The position numbers and the translations under genes were made by a program. Under the pieces are notes generated by a model that saw nothing but the letters and a program-made list of their open reading frames with translations, ran no database searches and was not told the DNA's origin. From NCBI GenBank assembly GCA_018968925.1, contig JAGWZI010000008.1, positions 1 through 33,816 on the forward strand: a stretch of 33,816 nucleotides of DNA. The letters run 5' to 3'. Shown piece after piece: positions 25,015 through 33,597 of the stretch. Every line of letters begins with the position of its first letter. Within the stretch, counting starts at the first letter, position 1. The stretch is from Patescibacteria group bacterium (GTDB lineage Bacteria; Patescibacteriota; Minisyncoccia; Phycocordibacterales; GWA1-40-21).

Positions 25015-25053
25015 CCCTGTCCTGCAAAAAAAGCACTGCGTTTCGCCTGTTGA

Positions 25054-26172
25054 CTACGATTCCTGGAGTTTCCGTATGGCAAGGCCGATGGCGGCGGTGA
25101 ATTCCGGCCCCGCGGTCTTGAGCACGTTCGCGAGGAATGCCGGATAGGCGACTTTGCCGAAGGGATCGGCGACCTCGACGGGCGCACCGAACGCCGCCTG
25201 CGCCTTCTCCGGCAAGCCTTTGAGGAGCGCTCCCCCGCCCGTCAGGATGACGCGGCTGATCTTCTTGTCGGATTTGCGGTAATAGTCGAGCACGAACCGC
25301 CCCGCTTCGGCGAAAATATAGTCGATACTTACGGACGAAACCTGCGCGATGCCGGGTCCCGTGCCCGTGGCGGCGAGCCCTTGGGCGCGCTTCGTCTTCT
25401 CCGCTTCGACGAAAGATACGGACAAGGATGCCGCGATGGCAAGCGTGATATCCTGCCCGCCGCGATTCACGACATGCGACGCGCGCAGGATGCCGCGCTC
25501 GACAATGAAGACCTTCGTCGATCCCGCGCCAAAATCCATGATCATGACGGGCGCGATCGCCGGTTCGAGCACTGCGCGCATCGTGCTGAAGATCTCCACT
25601 TCCGAAAACGTCGCGTTGATCGCGGAAAGTTTCTGGATGTCCTGGTTCTTCCTGATCGCGTCGTTCGTGATGACGACGAGGAGCACCTCGGTGCCGACCG
25701 CCTCGGGCGTTTTCTCGCCGTTCCTGAATTCGGAGACCGTGCTCTCGTCCTTCGGCACCGCCCACCAGTCGAGCGTCACTTCGGAGATCGGCACGGGAAT
25801 GTATTTGCGCGCTTCAAGCGGCACCATATCGGGGAGCGACCGCTCGTCGGACGTCGGCAGGCGGATGAACGAGACGAACGACGAGCCGATCGGGATCGAA
25901 ATGCCGCAATTCACGGTCGTCGTGTTCGATTCCTTGAGCACGTCTTTGAGCGCCTCGGCGATCTTGTCCGCCGGCAATATCGCCGCGCGGCCGAGGTCCG
26001 TGCCGGCGTACGGGCCGAGCGCGATCTCGCCGTACGTCTCGAGCACCGCCTTGCCGCCTTTCTTTTTGAGCTGGACGATCTTGATCGAAGAGGAACCGAT
26101 GTCGATGCCAAGGACGCTCTCGGCCTTTTCCGAGGAGAACGAGCTGAAGATGTTCGATAGGAAATTCGCCAT
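25054..26172 (-). CDS. pilM: Pilus assembly actin-like ATPase PilM
   Basis: A 372-aa actin-fold protein. The phosphate-1 motif G-I-D-I-G-S-S-S-I-K (22-31) is followed by K-x-Y-I-P-V-P-I-S-E-V-T-L-D-W near 135, which is characteristic of PilM, then the phosphate-2 motif (M-I-M-D-F-G-A-G-S-T-K) and the adenosine motif (V-I-L-T-G-G-G-A-L-L-K-G). It binds the PilN N-terminus on the cytoplasmic face and links the ATPases to the membrane complex. It is the first gene of the pilus array and is transcribed from a promoter shared symmetrically with the divergent comF-like gene. Confidence 0.95.
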   Translation of the reverse strand: MANFLSNIFSSFSSEKAESVLGIDIGSSSIKIVQLKKKGGKAVLETYGEIALGPYAGTDLGRAAILPADKIAEALKDVLKESNTTTVNCGISIPIGSSFVSFIRLPTSDERSLPDMVPLEARKYIPVPISEVTLDWWAVPKDESTVSEFRNGEKTPEAVGTEVLLVVITNDAIRKNQDIQKLSAINATFSEVEIFSTMRAVLEPAIAPVMIMDFGAGSTKVFIVERGILRASHVVNRGGQDITLAIAASLSVSFVEAEKTKRAQGLAATGTGPGIAQVSSVSIDYIFAEAGRFVLDYYRKSDKKISRVILTGGGALLKGLPEKAQAAFGAPVEVADPFGKVAYPAFLANVLKTAGPEFTAAIGLAIRKLQES

Positions 26173-26197
26173 TGCGCCTCTCTATTATGATATTCCA

Positions 26198-26210
26198 TGC
26201 TAGTATAGCA
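26198..26210. promoter_or_regulatory. Symmetric divergent extended -10 for pilM and comF
   Basis: TGCTAGTATAGCA reads on the plus strand as TGC-TAGTAT (toward comF) and on the minus strand as TGC-TATACT (toward pilM). The two hexamers (26201-26206 and 26202-26207) occupy almost the same bases, so RNA polymerase could bind in only one orientation at a time. Confidence 0.6.
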
Positions 26211-26228
26211 CGGTACGCACGCTCTTCA

Positions 26229-26900
26229 ATGATTTCCGACGACCTATTTCCCCGCATCCGCCGCTTCTTCAGCGCCGCGCTCTCGCTCGTCCTGCCGAAA
26301 GACGCGCTCGCGGCGGAACTCGAATCGCTTTCTCCCGCGGACATCCTCGAGCGCATTCCCCGGGCCGAAGAATTGCCGGAAAAATTGCACGCCGTCCTCT
26401 CCTACCGCCATCCGCTCACCCGACAGGCGGTCTGGGAGATCAAATACCGCGGCAATCGTGCCGTCACCGAGACGTTTTCGCGCATAGCATATGAATCGAT
26501 CGTCGGCGCGCTCGCGGACGAACTGGCGCTCGATCGTTTTTCACATCCCCTCCTTGTTCCCGTGCCGGCAAGTCCGAGCACGATGAAAACGCGCGGCTTC
26601 AACCAATGCGTTCGGATCGCCCGTATTATGGAGAACATGGACGGCGGAAAGAATTTCGAGGTCCGTTTCGACGCGGTGCGCAAAGTGAAAGACACGCCGC
26701 ACCAGGCGCGGTCGCGCAACCGCGCCGAACGCCTGGCGAATTTGGAGGACAGTTTCGCCGCGGAGGAAAAAATAATCCGCGGCCGGAACGTCATCGTTCT
26801 CGACGACGTCATCACGACCGGCGCGACGATGCGGGAAATGTCCCGCGCGCTGCGCGCCGCCGGCGCAAAAAAGGTCGTCGGGTTTGCGATAGCACATTGA
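26229..26900 (+). CDS. ComF-like phosphoribosyltransferase-fold protein
   Basis: A 223-aa ComF/GntX-family protein. The C-terminal phosphoribosyltransferase motif V-I-V-L-D-D-V-I-T-T-G-A-T-M near residue 190 is diagnostic, preceded by F-N-Q-C-x-x-I-A-R and the T-P-H-Q-A-R-S-R-N-R-A-E-R segment typical of ComF. The usual N-terminal zinc ribbon (four cysteines) is absent: the first 100 residues contain no Cys. ComF proteins support uptake or processing of transforming DNA, which fits the divergent pilM operon. The ATG at 26229 was chosen because the upstream frame overlaps the promoter. It is followed by tRNA-Arg 22 nt later. Confidence 0.88.
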   Translation: MISDDLFPRIRRFFSAALSLVLPKDALAAELESLSPADILERIPRAEELPEKLHAVLSYRHPLTRQAVWEIKYRGNRAVTETFSRIAYESIVGALADELALDRFSHPLLVPVPASPSTMKTRGFNQCVRIARIMENMDGGKNFEVRFDAVRKVKDTPHQARSRNRAERLANLEDSFAAEEKIIRGRNVIVLDDVITTGATMREMSRALRAAGAKKVVGFAIAH

Positions 26901-26922
26901 ATCGTGCTACGCTTCCCGCATC

Positions 26923-26994
26923 GCCCCCGTCGTTCAATGGATAGGATGCTTCCCTCCGAAGGAAGCGATGCAGGTTCGATTCCTGCCGAGGGCA
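26923..26994 (+). tRNA. tRNA-Arg (CCG)
   Basis: Cloverleaf: acceptor GCCCCCG/CGAGGGC with a C5-A68 mismatch, D-arm GTTC/GGAT (wobble pairs), anticodon stem CTTCC/GGAAG with loop CTCCGAA (CCG), T-stem GCAGG/CCTGC, discriminator A, no encoded CCA. It is followed at once by an intrinsic terminator. Confidence 0.93.
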
Positions 26995-27031
26995 CAAAAA
27001 AATAAACGCCGCCGGGCGTTTTATTTTTTTG
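26995..27031 (+). terminator. Intrinsic terminator of tRNA-Arg
   Basis: An A-rich arm ending in CGCC pairs with GGCG and a long T-rich arm (27014-27030), loop GCC. The stem can extend outward: GGGCAC of the tRNA 3' end (26990-26995) pairs with GTGCCC (27031-27036). Confidence 0.85.
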
Positions 27032-27078
27032 TGCCCGAGAGAAAGCGCGGGGCGCTTTCGTGCAGGAATCGAAGCCTG
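27031..27078 (-). repeat. Inverted fragment of the tRNA-Arg 3' end
   Basis: GTGCCC (27031-27036) and GCAGGAATCGAAGCCTG (27062-27078) are the reverse complement of the tRNA-Arg acceptor end and T-arm (26971-26986, one inserted base). They are split by a perfect hairpin GAAAGCGC/GCGCTTTC (27041-27059). The rest of the gap to 27167 shows only a short GACTC/GAGTC hairpin and no gene. Confidence 0.6.
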
Positions 27079-27167
27079 ATTGAGCCGAGCTTGGAGCGTA
27101 TCCGCGAACAAGCGAGCCAATCGGGGTACTGACTCTGTAAGAGTCGAGTCGGCCGAATGCACAAAAA

Positions 27168-27665
27168 CTACGAAACCTTCACGAATTTCCCGACGATGAC
27201 GCCGATCAGGATCGCCGCGCCGCCGAGGAGCGCCATTTTCGCCGCATGGTCGAGCATGCGCACGCGCGAAACTTTCGCCGCGGCAAGGCCGACGAGAAAG
27301 AGAGCTGCGACGGATGCGACGATCGAGACCCAAAACGCCGCGACGGGCGCGAGGAACACGTACGGCAGGATGGGAATGCACGAGGCGAGCACGAACGAAA
27401 CGAACATCACGAACGCGGAGAGCGCCGCGCGAGCGCCGGACACTTCGCCGCGGGCGTCGTATTCCTCGGTCGATTCTTCGGACAGGAAACTGCCGACCGC
27501 CATGGAAAACGCCTCGACGAACGCGTACACGATGCCGGTCATGATGATGACGCGCGGCGCCGTGCCACCGATGTCGATGCCGGCGAGCAGGCCGACGGTC
27601 GAGACCAGGCTGTCGATCACGCCGAAAATGATATTACGGAGATAGATGTCGGCGTTCGATTTCAT
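27168..27665 (-). CDS. VIT1/CCC1-family membrane protein
   Basis: A 165-aa integral membrane protein. The N-terminus D-I-Y-L-R-N-I-I-F-G-V-I-D-S-L-V-S-T-V-G-L-L-A-G matches the first helix of the VIT1/CCC1 iron/manganese transporter family (R-x-x-x-x-G-x-x-D-G-L-x-x). A second conserved region A-F-S-M-A-V-G-S-F-L-S (about 53-63) precedes the cytoplasmic turn. The cytoplasmic metal-binding domain of plant VIT1 is reduced to a short E-E-S-T-E-E-Y-D loop, as in other short bacterial members. About five TM helices. Probable role: metal-ion export or sequestration (family knowledge). It is 17 nt upstream of the tspO stop, same strand. Confidence 0.85.
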   Translation of the reverse strand: MKSNADIYLRNIIFGVIDSLVSTVGLLAGIDIGGTAPRVIIMTGIVYAFVEAFSMAVGSFLSEESTEEYDARGEVSGARAALSAFVMFVSFVLASCIPILPYVFLAPVAAFWVSIVASVAALFLVGLAAAKVSRVRMLDHAAKMALLGGAAILIGVIVGKFVKVS

Positions 27666-27682
27666 GCCGCAATCATCTCACA

Positions 27683-28168
27683 TCAGCCGTTGAGACGCCA
27701 GATGGCAAAGTTGAGATACGCCGCAAAGCTCACCCAGACAATATACGGCGCAAGGAACCACGCCGCCGCGCGGGAAACCTTCGCGAACACTGCGATCGTC
27801 GCCACAATAAAAAGCCAGAGAATGACAATTTCGACGAACGCCGCGCCAGGATTATGCAGGCCGAAAAAGATGACGGACCACAAAACATTCAAAACAAGCT
27901 GCGCGGCGAAAACCGCTATCGCGGTTTTCGCCGTCCCTTTCTCCTCGGGCATTTCCCCTGCCCGCTTCCAGATGAGAAAAAGCGCAACACCCATCAAGGC
28001 AAAAAGCGTCGTCCACACCGGCGCAAAAATCCAATTCGGCGGATTGATCGCTGGTTTCACAAGTTCTGCATACCATGTCCCGATCGCCGGTGTGGTAAAT
28101 ATCGCACCGACCGCCCCCACTGCTTCGCATCCCGCCACGCACCCGAGAAGTTTAAGAAAAATTTTCAT
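27683..28168 (-). CDS. TspO/MBR-family membrane protein
   Basis: A 161-aa protein with five TM helices. Family signatures: W-Y-x-x-L-x-K-P-x-x-N-P-P-N-W-I-F-A-P-V-W-T (about 32-53), L-x-L-N-V-L-W-S-x-x-F-F (about 88-100) and the last-helix P-Y-I-V-W-V-S-F-A-A-Y-L-N. TspO proteins bind porphyrins and related ligands; the physiological role in small-genome bacteria is unknown. The ATG at 28168 was chosen; an in-frame ATG seven codons upstream (28189) is possible. The 79-nt upstream gap (28169-28247) is very AT-rich and holds a repeated ATTTATCATTT motif. Confidence 0.92.
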   Translation of the reverse strand: MKIFLKLLGCVAGCEAVGAVGAIFTTPAIGTWYAELVKPAINPPNWIFAPVWTTLFALMGVALFLIWKRAGEMPEEKGTAKTAIAVFAAQLVLNVLWSVIFFGLHNPGAAFVEIVILWLFIVATIAVFAKVSRAAAWFLAPYIVWVSFAAYLNFAIWRLNG

Positions 28169-28247
28169 ATTATTTTTTCTATTTATCATTTTTCATATTT
28201 TCGATATTTATCATTTCTCGATTATGTTTGTTTCTGAAGACATATCA

Positions 28248-30773
28248 CTATATTTCACTAAGTACAGTACCGATTTTCTTTTCCATTACTTCGATCAGCT
28301 TGCGGTTTGAGGCGATAATTTCTCCCTCTTTTTCCATTTCTTCGATCATTCGCTTTTGGATTTCTAAAGATGGCAGTGGAATTTTCACTGAATTGATGTC
28401 TCCGTTGTTAATCAATGCCACTCCCGCTGAATTTGAAATTGTTGTGAGATCGAATCCTTGTAGAAAAGCAAAGAGATACTCCGGCAATAACACATTTTCA
28501 TCCTTTACAGTCAGTGCCATGCAATTGTTGTCGATTAAGCAAAGCATCCGAGTGATTCTCTTTTTGTTAGTGGCTATCGCTGCGCCTCTTTTTGGAAAAA
28601 TCACAGATCTTACAGGAAGCAAACTTAATTTCGTCTCCTTAAGCCAGTGAGATGTAGTCACTATTTCGGTTTTATTTTCCTCTAAGTTCATATCGCTAAC
28701 CTTGATACAAGCAATATTCTTATCATTATCAAATTTACTTAGCACATATCCGTTATTTATTGATGTCAGTTTAGAAAGTTCAGTCATAGGAATATCACCT
28801 AGCTTTCTAAGCGACTGGCCAAAATATCGTCTCTCTCTCTCTAGATTTTCGATAATTGCCTTAGCGTGCTCGATGGCGTTCTGTTTGACCTCAATCTGCT
28901 CGACAATTTCTTTCTGCACCTCAATCGGCGGGAGGGGGATCTTGAGTTTTCGTAAGTCATTGTTAGATAAATGTAGTATGTTTGCGCCTTTTGCGTACAC
29001 AGCTAATTCCTTTTTTAGAGGAGAGTTACTGATCAGATAAGCCAAATATTTTGAAAGAATAATTTTATTTTCCGTTCTAATAATATTTATATCTCCTCCA
29101 ATTACAACTCCATCTTTATCTAGTGCGCGGGCAACTGCAATACCCATAGCATCTGCAGTTGTTGTGGCTGGTACAAGAACATCTCCCACTTTAGATAAAA
29201 CCTTACCTTCATAATTTGTTCGACTAACTACCTGAGTAATTACAGGTTGATATGTAGTGTAAATTTCACCATATCTAATACACATATATTTACCGTCAGG
29301 CACTATATCTTTCTTTGCAACACCTTCACCTCTTAGGAAAATAATTTGTTTTTTATCTTCTAACTTTTTTAGTTCAATAATAGGCCATTTGTAATTCTTC
29401 TTTTCTCCGAGATTATCTAGCCGGTATCGTTCTGCTGAAAGATTATAGTCGCCACTTTGCGCGATTTGCTCCTTTGATATTTCGTGGGCGAAAAGGCTAT
29501 TTTCCTGAAGCCATGGATTTTTCGTTCCTGTTTCAATCGCTATTCTTTGTCCCTTGAGTACCTTTGTGGCGTCTACTTCGTTATCAGGGCGGATGAGATC
29601 GTTTCTATCAATCGGTCGGCGCTGTGCGCCAAGATCAAAGCCGTCGTTCAAAACCCGCACGAACAAAATCTTGTCTGTCTTTTTTGCTATCGTGTTGTCA
29701 AAAAAGAGAATACTTGTTTTTACTCCGGCGTACGGATTGAAAACTCCCTGCGGGAGAGACACGACGGCAAACAAGCCGTCCTCAACCAGAATCTTTCGAA
29801 GTTGTTTATACGCTCCAGACGACTGAAAAATAATGCCCTCCGGCACGATGATACCGGCGCGTCCATTTGGGCGCAGATGCTCCTTGATGTAATCCACGAA
29901 AAGCACCTCCGCGCGGTTTGCCTGTACGGAAAACCGCTTGTGCGGACGAATACCGCCCTGTGGCGACATAAACGGTGGATTTGCCATAATGACATCAAAA
30001 CTCTCGTCCCACTTTTCGTCGCTTGAAAGCGTGTCGTATTCAAAAATTTTCGGCTCGGCGAAGCCATGCAGATACATATTCACTTTTGAGAGCTTCACCA
30101 TGTCAGGCGAAATATCGTAGCCGACAAGATTATTCATCAGTTTTTTCTTTTCGTCTGGCGTGAGCGGTTTGTCTTTCTGCTGTTTGAGAATATTTTTGTA
30201 CGCGCTAATGAGGAAACCCGCCGTACCGCACGCGGGGTCGAGAATTGTGTCGCTCTTTTTTGGCTCAATGACATCAACTATAAAATCGATGATATGCCGA
30301 GGCGTGCGGAATTGCCCCGCATCGCCCTGTGAGCCGAGAATCGAGAGAAGATATTCAAAAGCATTGCCGAGTTCTTCGCTGTGATTGTAGGTGAAGCCGT
30401 TTATTTCTTTCAAGAAAAGCGTGAGCGTTTCGGGGCTTCGATACGGAAGAAAAGCGTCCTTAAAAATATCGCGGAATAGTTGCGGAATGTGCGGATTTTG
30501 GGACATTCGCGTGACAGCTTCACCGTAAAGCTCTAGTCGCTCATGTCCACCGAGCTTCGGGTCGAGTAATTTCGTCCATGCATATTTTTGGAAGCCATTG
30601 GTGAAAAAGCGCGCCTTGCCTCCAAGCTCGATCGCTTCTTTGTCCATATCATCCATAAACTTATAGATGAGTGCGGTCGTGATCTGCTCAACCTGTGCCT
30701 TGGGATCAGGCACTTTACCGACAAGAATTTGCCGAGCGGAATCTATTTTTCGTTTTGTTTCTTGAGTAAGCAT
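28248..30773 (-). CDS. Type I restriction-modification M-S fusion (HsdM-HsdS)
   Basis: An 841-aa fusion. The N-terminal half is an HsdM adenine-N6 methyltransferase: helical N-terminal domain, SAM motif I I-L-D-P-A-C-G-T-A-G-F-L (177-188) and catalytic N-P-P-F (265-268). From about residue 450 it continues as an HsdS specificity module with two target-recognition domains, each ending in a helical segment marked L-P-P-I-E-V-Q-K-E-I-V-E-Q-I (near 612) and L-P-S-L-E-I-Q-K-R-M-I-E-E-M (near 805). Two TRDs predict a bipartite recognition site. M and S are normally separate subunits in an M2S complex, so a fusion changes the stoichiometry. It begins 3 nt after hsdR; the gene is AT-rich. Confidence 0.92.
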   Translation of the reverse strand: MLTQETKRKIDSARQILVGKVPDPKAQVEQITTALIYKFMDDMDKEAIELGGKARFFTNGFQKYAWTKLLDPKLGGHERLELYGEAVTRMSQNPHIPQLFRDIFKDAFLPYRSPETLTLFLKEINGFTYNHSEELGNAFEYLLSILGSQGDAGQFRTPRHIIDFIVDVIEPKKSDTILDPACGTAGFLISAYKNILKQQKDKPLTPDEKKKLMNNLVGYDISPDMVKLSKVNMYLHGFAEPKIFEYDTLSSDEKWDESFDVIMANPPFMSPQGGIRPHKRFSVQANRAEVLFVDYIKEHLRPNGRAGIIVPEGIIFQSSGAYKQLRKILVEDGLFAVVSLPQGVFNPYAGVKTSILFFDNTIAKKTDKILFVRVLNDGFDLGAQRRPIDRNDLIRPDNEVDATKVLKGQRIAIETGTKNPWLQENSLFAHEISKEQIAQSGDYNLSAERYRLDNLGEKKNYKWPIIELKKLEDKKQIIFLRGEGVAKKDIVPDGKYMCIRYGEIYTTYQPVITQVVSRTNYEGKVLSKVGDVLVPATTTADAMGIAVARALDKDGVVIGGDINIIRTENKIILSKYLAYLISNSPLKKELAVYAKGANILHLSNNDLRKLKIPLPPIEVQKEIVEQIEVKQNAIEHAKAIIENLERERRYFGQSLRKLGDIPMTELSKLTSINNGYVLSKFDNDKNIACIKVSDMNLEENKTEIVTTSHWLKETKLSLLPVRSVIFPKRGAAIATNKKRITRMLCLIDNNCMALTVKDENVLLPEYLFAFLQGFDLTTISNSAGVALINNGDINSVKIPLPSLEIQKRMIEEMEKEGEIIASNRKLIEVMEKKIGTVLSEI

Positions 30774-30776
30774 AAA

Positions 30777-33284
30777 TTACATGAATGTATTCACGGACAC
30801 GTAATCCTTTACATACTCAGGAATGATTTCGCGATAACCGTTTAATTCTTTATAGTCCGCCATTGAAACTTTCGGATTCGTTGCGAATCGACCATATTCT
30901 TTTGACTCCACAATTTCCCGAATCTCATTGTCTGTAATGTATGCCTTGAGGAAATTTTTGATTGGGTAGTAGTATTTGCTATCCGGTTTATAGATAGAGA
31001 TAAACTTTTCAAATTCTTCTTCAAGAAGTTCATCCTTATTCTTGAATTTATCAAGGCGACCGAATACGCGATCTATGACTTCACGCAAAGAAAGGCGACG
31101 GTCTACTTTTGCGGATTTACGTAGCTTCTCTAGGTTATAGAAATCCTCGGGCTTATCGAAAATTTCGGTCTTCACATACTCCTCGATGGCTTGCATATCG
31201 CCCTGTTCGTATTTTTCTTTTACGAAACTGTCGGATTTGAGCACATCCTCAAATTTCTCAAAGAGTTTGCGGTCTACTTTCATTCCCTCAACGCCGATGG
31301 CTTTTTCGTTGAAAGTTTTTAGTGGGTCAGGAGTTCCGATAACTACTTCATCAATATCAATCGACTCTCCGCCTGTTCCACCAGTGCCTACTTTCGGTAC
31401 TTTTAGAACTTCGTCGTAGTTAAACTTTTCCTCGAAATACTCGCAGTTGGCGAAAAAGTCAAAAAGCTTGAATTTATCCTTTTCTGTCCTTGTTTCTTCC
31501 ACTTCTCCGTCCTCGAGATTTTCAAACGAGAAATTGAATTTGCGAGTACCGCGCCCTTTGATTTGTATGAAATCAGTCGGCGAGAAAATCGGACGCATAA
31601 GCCCAAGGTTCAAAATATCTTGGCAATCGTAGCCGGTTGTCATCATGCCGACGGTGACGCATACACGGGTTTTGCTTGATTTATAGCCACCGAGCCATTT
31701 CGTGTAGCCGTTTAGATTGTTGTTTGCAAAATTGATAGTGAATTGCTGTGTGTCTGGAATGTTTGAAGTAACTTGCACGGCAAAATCTGAATTGTATTTG
31801 CCCGGCCACATTTTGTCGGCAAGTTGATTAAGAATTTGCGTGATTTTTGTCGCGTGTTTTTGGCTTACACAATAGATAATGCCTTTACCAATCTCTCCAC
31901 TCACCGGATCGGGCAGGGCGTTTTTTAAGAATGTCTCGCAGAAAATCGTGTTTGTCTTGCCGGAGAAAAACTTCCTTTCAAAATCGGTTTGATAAAAAGT
32001 CTGCTCCTCTTTGCCTTCCTCGGTATCAATAATGAGCGAATATCCCTCATCAGAGAGAAGTTGTGTAGTGATTTCAGTGCGTGCGTCAGCAACAACCGGA
32101 TTGACCAAGAAGCCATCTTTTACGCCGTCGAGTAAGCTATAGCGGAAAGTCGGCTCGCCGTTTTCACAGCCGAAAGTAGTGTACGTATCAAGAAGTTGGC
32201 GACGTTCCCATGCTCGCGGGTCTTTCTCGTTCAATTTTGCAGGGTCTATACCTTTGAGATAATTTCGGGGAGTAGCGGTGAGTCCGAGTTTGTAGCCGAC
32301 AAAGTATTCAAAAACAGCTCGGCTGTTTCCGCCGATTGAGCGATGTGCTTCGTCAGAAATAATGAGATCAAAATCTGTCGGAGTGAAAAGTTTCTGATAT
32401 TTATTGCCGGATGAGAGACTTTGTATCGTAGAAACGACAATCTCCGCTTTGCGCCAATCGTCGCGGTTTTCTTTGTAGATAACGGTCGTATAATCCTTAG
32501 AAAGCCACTTCTTGAAATTTTTTGCCGCTTGATCCTCAAGTTCTATGCGATCTACGAGGAAAAGAATCCGTTTTGCATTCCCGGTCTTAAGAAACAGCTT
32601 GATAACAGCGGCGCAGGTAAGTGTTTTTCCTGTCCCCGTTGCCATTTCAAAAAGATAGCGGTCTTTCCCATTTTGCGCCCACCCTTGGAGGGCTTCAATA
32701 GCTTTCAGCTGGTATGGACGCAAGAATTTCAAATCGTATTCCCTGATCAGTTCTGATTTTTGCTTTTCATCTATCCAGCGAGGGTCTTTTTGATAGACAG
32801 GATTTTGGGTGAGTGCAATAAAATTTGGCGTGAGTTTTTCTCCATTCAATTTTTTGGAGTTCGGCTTGAAGGATTCAATATGTTTGAGTGATTCCGGCGT
32901 AGGGAAAACGGTAATGATTGATGGATTTCCTCGTTCCAAATCCCAAAAATAATGGATATTGCCGTTCGAGAGGATAATGAAACGGACATTTTGAGACTGC
33001 GCATATCGGCGGGCTTGTTCTTTTCCGTTGAGTGGGTCTTTATCCTCCGATTTTGCTTCTAGCACAACATATGGAAATCCCTTTTCATCAAGCAGAAGAA
33101 AGTCGATAAATCCGTCCTTTGTTTTATCAAAATCATTTCCAAATTCATCAACGGCAGACTTTGTGAGCTTCACGTTGTTTTCCAAAACAATGTTCGCTGT
33201 CCCATTTTTATCATCAAAAAACCTCCAGCTGGACGCTTGAAGTAGATTGTTTATTTTTATTCGTGCTTTTGCTTCTTTTTGCAT
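30777..33284 (-). CDS. hsdR: Type I restriction enzyme R subunit (HsdR)
   Basis: An 835-aa restriction and translocation subunit. The N-terminal nuclease domain has D61 (G-F-I-D-F-L) and E76-A-K78 (L-E-A-K-S), a PD-ExK centre. The SF2 motor has Walker A M-A-T-G-T-G-K-T (214-221), D-E-A-H (311-314), L-T-A-T-P, and the distal I-K-G-R-G-T-R motif VI. The C-terminal region is helical, probably for docking to the methylase. The size fits shorter EcoEI-like HsdR proteins (about 800 aa). It forms an operon with the M-S fusion and would cut DNA lacking the host pattern. Confidence 0.95.
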   Translation of the reverse strand: MQKEAKARIKINNLLQASSWRFFDDKNGTANIVLENNVKLTKSAVDEFGNDFDKTKDGFIDFLLLDEKGFPYVVLEAKSEDKDPLNGKEQARRYAQSQNVRFIILSNGNIHYFWDLERGNPSIITVFPTPESLKHIESFKPNSKKLNGEKLTPNFIALTQNPVYQKDPRWIDEKQKSELIREYDLKFLRPYQLKAIEALQGWAQNGKDRYLFEMATGTGKTLTCAAVIKLFLKTGNAKRILFLVDRIELEDQAAKNFKKWLSKDYTTVIYKENRDDWRKAEIVVSTIQSLSSGNKYQKLFTPTDFDLIISDEAHRSIGGNSRAVFEYFVGYKLGLTATPRNYLKGIDPAKLNEKDPRAWERRQLLDTYTTFGCENGEPTFRYSLLDGVKDGFLVNPVVADARTEITTQLLSDEGYSLIIDTEEGKEEQTFYQTDFERKFFSGKTNTIFCETFLKNALPDPVSGEIGKGIIYCVSQKHATKITQILNQLADKMWPGKYNSDFAVQVTSNIPDTQQFTINFANNNLNGYTKWLGGYKSSKTRVCVTVGMMTTGYDCQDILNLGLMRPIFSPTDFIQIKGRGTRKFNFSFENLEDGEVEETRTEKDKFKLFDFFANCEYFEEKFNYDEVLKVPKVGTGGTGGESIDIDEVVIGTPDPLKTFNEKAIGVEGMKVDRKLFEKFEDVLKSDSFVKEKYEQGDMQAIEEYVKTEIFDKPEDFYNLEKLRKSAKVDRRLSLREVIDRVFGRLDKFKNKDELLEEEFEKFISIYKPDSKYYYPIKNFLKAYITDNEIREIVESKEYGRFATNPKVSMADYKELNGYREIIPEYVKDYVSVNTFM

Positions 33285-33301
33285 ATATCAGGGCAAAAAC
33301 C

Positions 33302-33307
33302 ATTATA
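33302..33307 (-). promoter_or_regulatory. -10 (TATAAT) of the hsdR operon
   Basis: A perfect TATAAT 17 nt before the hsdR ATG, so a leader of about 10 nt. No convincing -35 was found. Confidence 0.5.
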
Positions 33308-33597
33308 TTCCTTATGGTTCTAACTTAGACATCTGGCGGAGACGGCGGGGAATTCTCTCCTTACAGAAGCAGTATACCTTTTGGCTAAAATTTTCGCTAA
33401 CTCAATTTTAGGCTCAAAAGGTTTTCGAATCCCAACAAAAGCGCCCCCGGCGCTTTTTCCTAAAATTTTCCTTTGGGAAATTTTCTCCTGCGGAGAGGGT
33501 CGTGTTCTGACCTTTCTCGGTCAAGCTCCGCTTGCTTATTTTAACAATTTTTATGACTCCATGTCGATGCATCTCGAGCAGATTAAGAATAACATTT
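33308..33597. other. Non-coding gap rich in hairpins
   Basis: No convincing gene. It holds an imperfect inverted repeat with CTAAAATT/AATTTTAG arms (about 33374-33421), a T-arm-like GGTTTTCGAATCCC (about 33420-33433) directly followed by a terminator hairpin, and smaller A/T-rich hairpins at 33463-33500. The T-arm-like piece followed by a terminator recalls the layout after tRNA-Arg, so this may be tRNA debris at an island boundary. Weak evidence. Confidence 0.35.
33437..33459. terminator. Intrinsic terminator in the right-hand gap
   Basis: AAAAGCGCC (33437-33445), CCC loop, GGCGCTTTT (33449-33457) with further T on the plus side; A/T tracts flank both arms. It lies downstream of the partial gene ending at 33598 on the minus strand. 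Confidence 0.7.
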
